Below are positions 1 to 53,784 of a stretch of 64,000 nt of DNA, piece by piece (position 1 is the stretch's first letter; each line of letters starts with the position of its first letter). The DNA lies in NCBI GenBank assembly GCA_944472135.2, contig OX235265.1:88692984-88756983 (forward strand). Reading direction: 5' to 3'. The position numbers and the translations under genes are program-made. A model generated the notes under the pieces. That model was not told the DNA's origin and made no database searches. It saw only the letters and a list, made by a program, of their open reading frames with translations. Source of the stretch: Trichobilharzia regenti. Lineage: Eukaryota; Platyhelminthes; Trematoda; Strigeidida; Schistosomatidae.

Positions 1-285
1 ATTTCTGTCATGTGGTTCAAAGGCTTGGCGCCAGCCACGAACCTCTCGTCCAACAAATATGCTGAAGCAAAGGATTAGAAACACCCTGAGGAGATAGTTG
101 AGTGATATCTTGTACAAGGCTAGCCCTCGAGTGGAAACTGAATGGAAAACTACCTGTTGGGAGTCACAGAGTAACATATTAGGCATGGGTGAGAGCTTAT
201 TGGCGATGTTGGACTGCAGAGAACACTATGAAACTGAAATGAGCTGTTGAAGTCTTATATTCCACTCGAAATCTAAGGGAATAGT
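1..285 (+). mobile_element. RTE (SR2-like) LINE, 3' end fragment
   Basis: This is a degraded 3' end of an RTE LINE cut by the window edge. It shows the landmarks of the better copy at 3759-5937: a 'CCTCGAGTGGAA' block (near 126) and a terminal 'TATATTCCACTCG' block (near 260) matching the conserved RTE/SINE tail. No open frame survives. A PLE fragment follows at once. Confidence 0.6.
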
Positions 286-928
286 TGTATTTTTATGATG
301 AAAGACAAGCTGTCGAATTGGGTCACCTCAACATGCATATACCAGTTTAATTGCTCGGGTGGAGCTGAGTACATTGACCGTACCATGCTTTCGGTTGTAA
401 AACGCGTGCGGGAACACTATTCACCATGGTTATCAAGGGGAGAACGTAAAGGTGGATACAGTTCGATGACAGAACATCTGGTGAATTCAGGACATTCAGC
501 CCAAGTTGAAAAGTTCTTCAAAGTCATACACAAGATCCTATCCAACTTACCAAAAAGAGTGAAATCAAAAAATCCAGGAATAATTGAGGCACTGGCGACC
601 GAAAAACTCAAGCCCACTATATGTGTTCAAAAGAAACACGTTCAGTAGTTGTCCCTACCGTGACCATCATAAAAAGTCACTCCCACCAATAAGGATTAAA
701 CAATTACCTTTCTTGTCCAACCTTCCCGTTTATTTGTTATATTTACCTTTTAAAATCCCTATCTGCATTATTAGATTTGACAACCATTTTCATCTGTATA
801 TGTCCAGACCTCCTACTCATTTCGTTAACACTACATCCCTAACCTGCAATTATACAAACTGACGAGTTTTCCAGTATTTACATACCTCGGAATATACACA
901 TTGGGTCATAGGAGTAAATAAGAAGACA
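286..928 (+). pseudogene. Penelope-like element fragment with GIY-YIG endonuclease end
   Basis: An open frame at 295-648 (117 codons) resembles the C-terminal GIY-YIG endonuclease of PLE polyproteins: the motif 'AEYIDR' stands where family members have 'xxYIGRT', followed by the 'VREHYSPWL' and 'MTEHLVNSGHSA' blocks and the closing 'CVQKKHVQ' seen in other copies here. The invariant Gly of YIG is Asp, so the nuclease is likely dead. The rest, 649-928, is AT-rich PLE 3' untranslated sequence. The reverse transcriptase part is absent, which makes this a 5'-truncated copy. Confidence 0.7.
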
Positions 929-930
929 AT

Positions 931-983
931 TGCAGAGAAGAAAATTTTCTTTTCGAAGAAGTCATCAACTCGGCCGCTGTACA
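931..983 (-). ncRNA. hammerhead-like PLE terminus (left arm)
   Basis: Mirror image of the motif at 1803-1853. It reads TTGATGA, then GAAA, then the palindrome AAGAAAATTTTCTT as stem III, then a C at the expected cleavage position. Hammerhead motifs in PLE terminal repeats are established; activity here is untested. The first core position is U instead of C. Confidence 0.4.
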
Positions 984-1802
984 TTCGTGTATTTATATCA
1001 AATGGATGGGAAAGTTCCAGAATAATATCCGGTCAAGGGTCAAATTAATAAAAATTAAAATTGGGAGTTAGAATGCCATAATAAACAGGGGGATGGATAA
1101 AACAAACAAAGTAGCATCATGATAGCTAAGAAGATTGACATTGTGCAACTAGGGGCTAGAAATGTAGAAATAACAACAACAGACAGGATGTTTGGATAAA
1201 AACTAATGTGATGAATAATTGTTTATGCAATCAGGGATTAAATATGTAGAAATAGTAAAATGACAAAATAAACACTAAGTTCGGGTGTGAAAATATGGTA
1301 GTGTAAACAGGGATTAAGAAAAACTTGAAATAACATGAATAAACAGGAAGTTTAGATAAGAAAGGCGATGGGATGGTGATTACTAAACAAGTAATTTTTA
1401 GTAATCACCATCCCATCGCCTTTCTTATCTAAACTTCCTGTTTATTCATGTTATTTCAAGTTTTTCTTAATCCCTGTTTACACTACCATATTTTCTTACC
1501 CGAACTTAGTGTTTATTTTGTCATTTTACTATTTCTACATATTTAATCCCTGATTGCATAAACAATTATTCATCACATTAGTTTTTATCCAAACATCCTG
1601 TCTGTTGTTGTTATTTCTACATTTCTAGCCCCTAGTTGCACAATGTCAATCTTCTTAGCTATCATGATGCTACTTTGTTTGTTTTATCCATCCCCCTGTT
1701 TATTATGGCATTCTAATTCCAATTTTAATTTTTATTAATTTGACCCTTGACCGGATATTATTCTGGAACTTTCCCATCCATTTGATATAAATACACGAAT
1801 GT

Positions 1803-1853
1803 ACAGCGGCTGAGTTGATGACTTCTTCGAAAAGAAAATTTTCTTCACTGCAA
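1803..1853 (+). ncRNA. hammerhead-like PLE terminus (right arm)
   Basis: Core-like TTGATGA, a short UUC-looped stem II, GAAA, then a 14-base self-complementary stem III (AAGAAAATTTTCTT) and a cleavage-type UUC. A palindromic stem III without a loop would favour pairing of two RNA copies. The core departs from consensus at C3 and stem II is weak, so this is a candidate only. Confidence 0.4.
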
Positions 1854-1952
1854 CCATCTTTTTAATAATTCCTATAATGAATTTCTCAGTTCAAATGAAA
1901 AAAAAACAGACGAACAAATAGATCAGTAACTGAGCATTTAAATAAATATTTG

Positions 1953-1958
1953 TTTATT
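1953..1958 (-). terminator. poly(A) signal AATAAA of the collagen gene
   Basis: AATAAA on the minus strand about 195 bases after the collagen stop codon, in AT-rich sequence just before the PLE inverted repeat. Position and orientation suit the collagen transcript. Other A-rich hexamers lie nearby, so the exact site is inferred. Confidence 0.55.
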
Positions 1959-2151
1959 TTACTGATTTTTTTTTGTATACAGAAATTGTTAACACACAAC
2001 ATAAGACAACATAACATAGAGAATGTGTAAGTGATTATCAGTTCTTGCACTGAAATTTTTTTCGTTTGTCTGTATATACTAACTCTCTATTCATCCTTCT
2101 GTAATATTTTCATTTGAACTGTTTTACATTTATCAAGTGGTTGTGTATAGT
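1959..2151 (-). other. collagen 3' untranslated region
   Basis: Unique AT-rich sequence between the collagen stop codon and the likely poly(A) signal. No repeat is recognised. With the inverted repeat ending at 1853, the transcript end lies within about 100-300 bp of a large foldback. Confidence 0.5.
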
Positions 2152-46371
<44,220 letters not shown>

Positions 46372-47344
46372 TTGCTGTTATTATTATTGATTTGGACGTA
46401 AACTGAGTTTGTCTTTAGTTATTTATTTATGATATATCAATAATAATTTGTTTAAATGCTCATTTGATCTTTAATCTATTTAATGTGTGTACATGATAAG
46501 TTTGTAATCTTATGGGGACCCAACAATTCGTCTTCGGCTTTATCACAATGCCAAGATAGCGAGTGATACTGGGCAGAAAATATTCTTCGCCGTTATATAT
46601 GTTTACTGACTGTGTAGGTGTCTGTGTATGAGATGCAACAGAGGAGGGGAAAAGACACACACACACATATGGGTGCATGTTAGTTTGCAGGTATGTGCAC
46701 ACAGAAGCACAGATACAATGCGACACAATACAATACAATACAATAGTTAGACTGATTACAATAGGTCCATAATTCCCAGCTTTAGTGCATTGATTTACAT
46801 TCACTACTTCCAATATGGTAATAAGAGTATTCTAAGTGGTTATAAATGAAGGAGAGATCCGAGGCTCTCTCTCCTTCCCACTCTTTCTGCTGGTTCCATC
46901 GGATTTAGTTAGAAGATATTTGTAATAATTTCTTTTTTTATTTGGTATATTGCATTAATCACTTGTATGTCACGTCTAAAAGACACATAAATGTACACTG
47001 AATACATATATATGTATAACTTATTTAGTATGCTTAGAAAATGTTAAATGTATTTTGTTGGACAACACTATTCAAATGACTAAGACTAGTATAAGTGAAG
47101 TAAAGAAAGATTGAAGGTGACTTAACTTTATCATCGTTGCTGTTGTTGTTGTTGTTGTTATTAATGCAGTTGTTGTTTTGTAAATGCTTCATACCAGAAA
47201 GTAAAGGGAAAAAAATTAAGCAGTACAATGAACTGTTCAATTGACATTTGATGTTAGAGCAATGTCGGAATGCTGAAAAGGTGATACAGTTAACAGACGA
47301 TCGAAGAAAAAAACACAAAGAAAGTGGAATAAGATATGTACACA
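46372..47344. other. region upstream of the collagen gene
   Basis: Presumed 5' UTR and promoter side of the collagen gene, AT-rich. It has an (AC)n run near 46652-46664, an AATAC tandem near 46724-46745 and a TTG tandem at 47138-47160. A TATA-like TATATCAT lies about 60 bases upstream of the ATG but the transcription start cannot be placed. Confidence 0.4.
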
Positions 47345-47684
47345 GTATAATACTATAATTATTACTATACATTGGATTCCTAGAGGAACATAAGACTTCA
47401 ACAGCACATCTCTTATTTCATCCTTTTCTCTGTAGTCCTATCTAGGTGACTGCATGATTGCCCATAAGCTTTCATCACCTCTGTCTGACACAACTTCCTC
47501 CATGTTACCCTTGGACCAACATTCAGCTCTTCGTTTCCTTGTCGGGTAGTCTCCTCAGCGTGTAGCCAATCCAAGCCCATCTTCTTCAGCATATTTGTTG
47601 AGCAATAGGTTATTGATCGGTTCCTTCCCAGAGTTTCTTGTTGTCAATCCTTACGGGTCAGCAGTGTGATCTTAATTTTCAAGT
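47345..47684 (-). pseudogene. RTE fragment, 3' part (split by inverted SINE pair)
   Basis: Minus-strand 3' end of an SR2-like RTE: tail complement 'TCCTAGAGGAACATAAGACT' at 47379 and coding remains up to 47684. It continues at 48150-48665 on the other side of the inserted repeats. Confidence 0.75.
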
Positions 47685-47905
47685 ATTGGTTTTGTAGGGA
47701 TTTTGTTTGATTGTATGGAGAATTTCACCATGAGCTGACATCAGTTAGAGAACCATTGGGAAACCATCTGGGAGTACTGGACAGCTGTTTCGTCCTAGTT
47801 TGGGACTCTTCAGAAGTACACACCCACCACCGCAGTTCGAACCGAGGACCTCCTGGTTACAAGGCGAGCTCGTAGACCATTGAGCCACTGGGACCCGATT
47901 CAGTG
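47685..47905 (-). repeat. hammerhead SINE (family A), minus, intact core
   Basis: tRNA-like head on the minus strand with B-box complement at 47836 ('GCAGTTCGAACC') and A-box side near 47880, hammerhead at 47774-47819, and the 3' end 'CAAAACCAATACTTGAAAAT' (minus). It is inserted in an RTE; the RTE flanks share ATCTTAA at both outer junctions of the pair. Confidence 0.8.
47774..47819 (-). ncRNA. hammerhead ribozyme motif, unbroken core
   Basis: Order on the minus strand: stem I GTACTT, core CTGAAGA, stem II GTCC-CAAACTA-GGAC, GAAA, short stem III AC-AGCT-GT, cleavage-site C, stem I CAGTAC. All invariant core bases of the consensus CUGANGA...GAAA...UH are present. Stem I has one mismatch next to the core. 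The tiny stem III is like Sm-alpha, whose ribozyme is known to cleave best as a dimer. Activity is inferred. Confidence 0.7.
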
Positions 47906-47944
47906 TGGTCGCGCTATGCCGTGAACTGGCAGAAGTTAGAATTC

Positions 47945-48149
47945 AAGAACCATTGGATCGGGTCTCAGTGGCTCAACGATCTACGAGCTCGCCTTGTAAC
48001 CAGAAGGTCCTGGGTTCGAAATGCGGAGGTGGGTGAATGCTTCTGAAGAGTCCCAAACTAGGACGAAACAGCCGTCCAGTACTCCCAGGTTTTCCAGTGG
48101 TTCTCTAACTGATGTCAGCTCATGATGAAATCCTTCATACAATGCAATC
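47945..48149 (+). repeat. hammerhead SINE (family A), plus, intact core
   Basis: Head-to-head with 47685-47905, about 40 bp apart. A tRNA-like head (GTCTCAGTGGCTCAACG, B box GGGTTCGAAAT at 48012), hammerhead at 48034-48082, and a 3' end that stops at 'CATACAATGC' where the RTE resumes. Confidence 0.8.
48034..48082 (+). ncRNA. hammerhead ribozyme motif, core kept, stem I weak
   Basis: Core CTGAAGA (48043-48049), stem II GTCC-CAAACTA-GGAC (48050-48064), GAAA (48065-48068), stem III AC-AGCC-GT, cleavage-site C at 48076, stem I strand CAGTAC. The 5' strand of stem I reads ATGCTT and pairs poorly. Confidence 0.6.
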
Positions 48150-48665
48150 TTAAGTTTAAGACTGAGAAGGCAGCCGTTGATAAAATCCTGTAGTAGCCTG
48201 TTGGAAGTGATCTCAACGGCGGGCGCTAAGTCTCTGAACCATTTAGTAATGCTTATTGAGTTAACATTAATGCTGGAAATCCAATTCCTGTTCTCTATAC
48301 TGACTGCAGCAGAATTCCATACTGACTTCATATTACTGAAGGTCTGTCTTGTTTTTCAAATCCTGATTAGCTTTGACATCCTCATCTGTGCCGTCTACCT
48401 GTAGTTGAAATGATGATGCCTAGATAAGTGAGAGAAGCGACTTCCTTCAAATTCCTCACGCTGATAGTGGTTGGTGCTTGTTATTGTTGTTGTTTTTGGT
48501 CGGTAAGTTATCTTCTTTACCTCTATCTTCTTCTCTATTTTGAATTAATTCATATCTCTCCTGCCTAGAACTTTTGACAACTTGTTAGTTTTCACCTGTA
48601 TTTCTTCGAATTTGTGTGACATTAGAGACAAAACATCCGCGAAATCCAAATTTTCTAGTGTATTT
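48150..48665 (-). pseudogene. RTE fragment, upstream part
   Basis: Continuation of the minus-strand RTE at 47345. 'MKSVWNSAAVSIENRNWISS' and 'NRLLQDFINGCLLSL' correspond to the 'LKSIWKSSSLSINNKIRI' and 'LQTFINNCLRSIL' parts of the copy at 3759-5937. Confidence 0.75.
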
Positions 48666-48759
48666 TTATCTAGCCAGTATATGCTTGTCTTCTAGTGAAA
48701 GCATTTGTCTTTCAAACACGTTGATATCTTTTACTAAGTCTTTCAGCTCTCTATTCATA

Positions 48760-50380
48760 AGCATCCCCCTGACCGAAACACTATGCTTCATTTGTGACGG
48801 CATCGAAACCAGCAACCTAGAAGTTCTTCTTCCCATAAACTACCCGAAGTACGTTTAATATCCAGTTCAAATTCAATGAACAATTCTATGTACAGAAAGA
48901 TGGTGTTGCAATGGGGTATTCTCTCGGTCTATTCCTAGCCAACTGCTTCATAGCAGGTCTTGAAAACAACATCTTCGATTCTTTGATAAGTCAACTGCAC
49001 TTATAAATGAGATACGTGGATGATACGTTCATAATTTGTGATGAAAAATCTGACTTAGAGCATCTCCTCAAAACGTTCAACACAACACACCCACCAATAA
49101 AATTCACCTTAGAAAGTGAATCGAACATGGGATTTCCATTCTTCGATTTACTACCTACCAGAAGACAAGACTGTATGATATGAAGATCAGTATATCGCAA
49201 GCCAAAATGGAAGGGACAGTTTATCAACTTCCAGAGCTTCGTCCTACTGATCCCAAAGCAAAACCTAGTATGTACATTAAGTTCAAGAATCAGAAAAATC
49301 TGTTCGGAAGACATGATAGAGAAAGAATTAAATTTATTACGTGAAACCCTACTAAAGAACGGGTATCCACTAAGATTCATAGACAAAAAGACACGAAGGA
49401 GAAGCCTCCGTCTTCAAACATCGCAACTGTTCCTAAGAAAATTCTCTTCATGAACCTGAAATTCAAAGGTGACATTTCAGCAGGAATTCTTAGAAACTGC
49501 CTTTCTAAATGCCTGAAGAAGACATCCCAAGCAGCCGCCTTATGCATGACATTATCCATAAGACTGTTAATCCAGTTTAATGAGAAGGATAAAATAACGC
49601 TTTTGGTCACCTCATTGGGTATTTGTCAATTTACTTGCTCCTGTGGAGCAAAGTATACCGGAAAAGCTGAGTCCACAAACGTATTCTGGAGCACTGTCCA
49701 GCTTGGTTAGCCAGAGGAGAAAAGAAGAATACTGCCATCTCCATCCTGAAACAACATGAATGCTTCACAGTGTTACGCAGAGTCCCTCAATATCGTACAA
49801 AAGGGCTTCGCATACACCATCTATATATAGCTGAAGCATTAGCTACTTGGGATCTGAAGCCAGACGTTTGCATTCAGAAGCGCTACATACATTCACTCGC
49901 CCTACCGTGGCCAGAGTAAATTTCTTACTATCATTTTCCTTCTTCTTTTTTTTATTATATAACTTCACTATTATTATTGTTATTACTACTATTATTTCAT
50001 TATCATTACTATTCCCATCATCCGTAATTTATTACAACACTATTACTCTTTATTAATAACATTCCTTTTTAATACAGATTTTATATAAAAACACTTCATC
50101 GCCTTTCCATTAGTTCCTGTCCATTCTGCACGAGCTTATTGATTAGTCATTATCTCACACTTGTTAAGACATGCCAACTTCTGTCTCCTTTCTAACTTAC
50201 AAGTAGTCGTCCCTTCTAGATTACGCCTTACATTACGCAATACATTTTTCGAGGACAAAGTTTACTAATATCTGATTGGTCTAATGATTTCTCTCTTAAA
50301 TATAATTACGATTGTACAACAGCTTATGAAAATGAATCGTCGAAAAGAAAATTTTCTTCGCTGTCTAAGCCTTTTTCTTA
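48760..50380 (+). pseudogene. Penelope-like element with reverse transcriptase and GIY-YIG
   Basis: The longest PLE here. Pieces in order: 'DGIETSNLEVLLPINYPKYV' (48798), 'FNEQFYVQKDGVAMGYSLG' (48872, RT motif), a catalytic 'MRYVDDTFI' (49009), 'NGYPLRFIDKKTR' (49360), 'VNLLAPVEQSIPE'-like GIY-YIG out of frame (49620-49680) and a closing 'CIQKRYIHSLALPWPE' (49870-49917). There are many frameshifts and stops. The tail to 50380 carries a hammerhead-like end at 50305-50370 with stem III AAGAAAATTTTCTT and stem I CAGC/GCTG, but the core is CTTATGA. Confidence 0.8.
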
Positions 50381-50419
50381 TCAAAAAGAACATGACAAAG
50401 AAAGCGGAAAAGGACTATT

Positions 50420-51285
50420 CTCCCTCTGTTAATTAGAAGCCTTTATACATAAGACCGCAGTTCAAGGGTGACGCACCTAGTGAAATACCTGCTAACAAGT
50501 TGAGAAAATCTATTCAAACAACTTTTAGTACTGGTAAACTACAAGTCATGTTTACTACACGACCGACGGTGATTCCTCGACTGAAAGATGAAGTACCTAG
50601 ACTAGCCACTTCCAACTGAATCTACCAATTCAACTCCACTTATGGAGCAAGTTGGATTGGTCGTTGTTCTAGGAACTTGATTTTTCGTGCTCACTAGGGA
50701 ACATCTCCCAGTATGGCCAAGTAAAGGTGTAGTAAAAGCCATCAACATTTCAATATTAGACCACGTGGTGCAAACCGGCCGACCACAAAACCAGCATTGA
50801 AGAGTCCTTCTCCAATATCATCTACCGGGTACCAAATAAATTACCAAAAACATCGAGGTACCGTATACTCCAAACAGCAGAGGCTATTGAAATGCGCCTC
50901 AAACAACCAGTGCTTTGTGTTCAAAAGAGGCAAGTCCAGCCACTACTACTGCCCTGGCCGGCCTTCAGTAGAGACCATACATTTATGGACTTGTATTATA
51001 ATCTTTCCTAGTTTTTCTGATATTCATTGTGGTGTTATCTTGATGCTATCGAACTGTAATCCACTGATGTTATCAGTGATTGAATATTATTTAAACAACA
51101 TTAATGTTGTGAATAACACTAATTCATTCATTCACTATAACGTATATATAACTGTAGAACCTGATGAAGAAGGAGTTATCGAAAAGAATATTGTTTGTTC
51201 CGTAACCACTCTTTTGAAAGATTTTAGAAATGATTTGCAAATTGTGAATTTGATTAATGGTGTTGCCAGTTCGTTCAATTAGCTA
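50420..51285 (+). pseudogene. Penelope-like element, C-terminal part, second copy
   Basis: 'FIHKTAVQGDAPSEIPANKL' (50452), 'NSTYGASWIGRCSRNL' (50632, GIY-YIG with WIG), and 'AIEMRLKQPVLCVQKRQVQP' (50887). The tail at 51160-51210 reads CTGATGA ... CGAAAAGAATATTGTTTGTTC, resembling PLE hammerhead ends. Confidence 0.7.
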
Positions 51286-51309
51286 GCTAGATGGTTTTAA
51301 CTAATTCAA

Positions 51310-51365
51310 CTGTCTGTGATAAGTCAAAATGAATACATCGTTGATGAGGTTGGGCAACATCAAAC
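51310..51365 (+). other. double hairpin, hammerhead-like
   Basis: GTTG-GG-CAAC followed by a perfect hairpin ACGAGCG-AAA-CGCTTGT. The same string can be read as TTGATGA ... GAAA-C-GCTT-GTC, a hammerhead arrangement. Which fold is used is unknown. A TG run follows at 51436-51452. Confidence 0.3.
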
Positions 51366-51469
51366 GAGCGAAACGCTTGTCCCGTGGTGTTTAGATAACC
51401 TCGATCTCACTGGTTAGCTAACACTACCGGTTGGTGTGTGTGTGTGTGGTATGCAACTACTCACTCCAA

Positions 51470-51650
51470 TCAACCAGTAGTATATAATTTTACGCAGAAA
51501 ATGTTATCGATAGTTGAATTATGTCGTGAATATAAGTCTAGAACTTGGACACTGTGATAGAATATACTTCCATATTAGACAACTTTGTTTGATATAATAG
51601 ACAATGATACAGTATTCATAACTCGATAACGTTTCGACCACAATTTATTT
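51470..51650. repeat. unclassified repeat, shares blocks with 27360-27680
   Basis: Ordered blocks such as CAGTAGTATATA and 'CCATATTAGA' match the other copy. The family is unknown. Confidence 0.4.
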
Positions 51651-51861
51651 ATCAGTGTATTCATGCAACTGTACAACTTGCTTTATAGATTTTTCCTCTC
51701 TCTCTCTCTCCCTTTTGTTGTTTGTTTCAGTTTTCTATATCTCTGGCATAAGCATTGCATCGTTTCGATTGCATATGTTTGATAGTGATTCCGTGAACAA
51801 AGATTCAATTATTAACTTCCCCCTATCCACTTGACTATATTACTTTGTAGTCCGTTAGCAG

Positions 51862-52105
51862 TCGCAGGTGGCACAACGGAAGAATGCTCGCCAATCAAGC
51901 ATGTGGTCAAGCGTTCGGGTAGCCGGTCGACGCACTTCTTCACCTCTCTAAGCCAGTAATAAAAAAGTTGGTAAAGAGGGAAGGTTGGACATGAGACTGG
52001 CAACCCCATCCTATAAAAATAAACACCACTACTACCGAAACTTGAGTCATCTAGATTGAAGCTCCTTATGTTCCACTGAGAACGTACAGGAATAAAAAAA
52101 AAATA
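51862..52105 (+). mobile_element. tRNA-derived SINE with RTE tail
   Basis: A-box-like 'GGTGGCACAACGGAAG' at 51868, middle block 'GAAGGTTGGACATGAG', tail 'CTTATGTTCCACTGAGAACG' and an A-rich end. The B box is damaged. Confidence 0.75.
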
Positions 52106-52134
52106 TAACGAAATTATTCATTCATACATCTCGG

Positions 52135-52740
52135 AAAAACGAAAACACTGAGCAAAGGATATCCTTTTCGATAATTTCCTCTTCTGGCTATACAATTATA
52201 TATACGTTTATATACATAGAATATTCTAGAATAGTCGTCATTATCAGTATTGGTGTTTTACAATACTATAGGCTTGCTAAGTAAGATCAATTGAATTACA
52301 GTTCACTAAAGATGCATAAATTATAATAAGCATAAAAATATAATAGCAAATAGAATATCAAATAAAATTAGGAAAAATTTTCACAATAAATTGAGGATCA
52401 TTAGAACCTTGATGGCCAATATAATTATAGTGTCTGAACCAGCTACTTTTGGATACATAAGTTAAGCTTCTTAATGTGGATTTCTATGGCCTCTGAAATA
52501 TGTAGTGGACAAACTCTTAAGGTGAAGTTAAGATTAGCTGGTATGCGGTAAATGACTTTGAAAGCCTCGTTAGTATCTGTATCCACAAGATGAGATAGAA
52601 TGTTGCTATGAATGAATTTTGTTTGTTCATTACTTAACCACACAGAGTGATGTTCGGAAATTCGACGAGAAACACGCCTATGTAACTAGATCCGCAGAAG
52701 CAGTCAAATTTTTAGATACACATAGGAGATGCGATATTAG
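52135..52740 (-). pseudogene. Penelope-like element, GIY-YIG end
   Basis: On the minus strand 'DCFCGSSYIGVFLVEFPN' (52720-52670) is a clear GIY-YIG start with the family's paired cysteines. It is followed by the frame 52643-52443 ('FKVIYRIPANLNFTL', 'ISEAIEIHIKKLNLCIQK'). The tail ends at 52143-52180 in CGAAA plus the palindrome AAGGATATCCTT. Confidence 0.75.
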
Positions 52741-52974
52741 GCAGGCAACTGAAGAAAAGCCGTGAACTAAAAGAAATTAACTGTCGTTATCCCTTAAAAT
52801 ACGTTCGTTTTTACTTTATTCAAATTAATCTAGGATACCAGATATGTGAAATAAACGAAACCTTTAGTGAAAAACAGTCATCTACAGAAGTAATGCGGAA
52901 TTTAAGTATTGTATTTGTGTATTAAATTCTTATATTTTCCTATGTAGTGAAAGCTCCCATTCAAATATTTAAAA

Positions 52975-53345
52975 GATAACGGAAAGTTCACGCGAAGAAT
53001 ATTCTTTTCTTCCTCGTCCGGCTTTATATATATATACATATATATATACATCGTTATTAATAATATTGATTTGTTTTAAATAACGAACTTCTTTCGGTGG
53101 ATTCTGACGGTTTTAGCAATAAGTAGCAGGTGAACTTGTAAGGAAAGTTTAAGATTAGTTGGAGTACTGTACACAAATTTAAAAGCTTTATTAATATCAA
53201 TTTTGTGTTTCATGTCCACAGGATAAGTTAAAATACAGTCTACAACAGACATTGTATGTCACTTTCTTAACCACACAGGATGATTTTCGGAAATCTGATG
53301 GTAAGCATGCCGAATTGTACGTCTAGTGTGAATTTCTCCGAAAGA
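52975..53345 (-). pseudogene. Penelope-like element scrap with palindromic tail
   Basis: Minus-strand translation gives out-of-frame pieces 'VHLLLIAKTVRIHRKKFVI' and 'RRTIRHAYHQI'. The tail at 52985-53025 has GAAA, the palindrome AAGAATATTCTT, then CGCG. It is probably the 3' continuation of the PLE at 53785-55090. An AT/TAC microsatellite overlaps at 53025-53049. Confidence 0.6.
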
Positions 53346-53784
53346 AATCCGAAACGATAATCCAAACTATAGATTTAACCACACGTAGAGTGACGCGTAA
53401 AGTCCAAAATACAGGATATTCTGCAATACGGTACTCAAAATGTGAGGTGTCTGTGGCTAAATGCTGTCAAATGCACAACCACTGTGCAGTCAATAAGTAA
53501 AAACAGCAATGCTGTGTCAAGGTCGATCCACACGTCGGTTCAAACGGCCCTCGAATGCCAAGCAAAGAATAAACAAATATGAACAAACAACTTTCAATAG
53601 TAAAGCATATACTATAGGGTAAATGCAGCAAATAATGTTTAAGGAGAAGAAAAATAAGAACTATACATTAATAGAATGATAATAGAACAAGTAATTTAAC
53701 TGCAGTTGTAAGCAAATGTCACTATTATAAATTAACATATAAAAATCATACTACTTACCAATGGCAAGTAGTATAATGTTGAAC
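53346..53784. other. unassigned sequence within PLE debris
   Basis: Separates two PLE parts that may once have been joined. A palindrome-like 'ATACTACTTACCAATGGCAA' (53748) and its near complement occur. No gene is recognised. Confidence 0.4.

Larger units (their letters stand above)
929..1853. repeat. 458-bp inverted repeat made of two PLE tails
   Basis: Left arm 929-1387 and right arm 1397-1853 are near-identical reverse complements around a 9-bp spacer (1388-1396). Each arm is the PLE 3' untranslated region that also follows the PLE fragment at 13160-13980. The arms differ at only a few positions, so the structure is young or kept similar by conversion. Inverted terminal copies are a known habit of Penelope elements. 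Confidence 0.9.

Noticed and set aside
46460..46813. 117-codon minus-strand frame
   Set aside because: It spans CA and AATAC microsatellites and looks like a chance frame.
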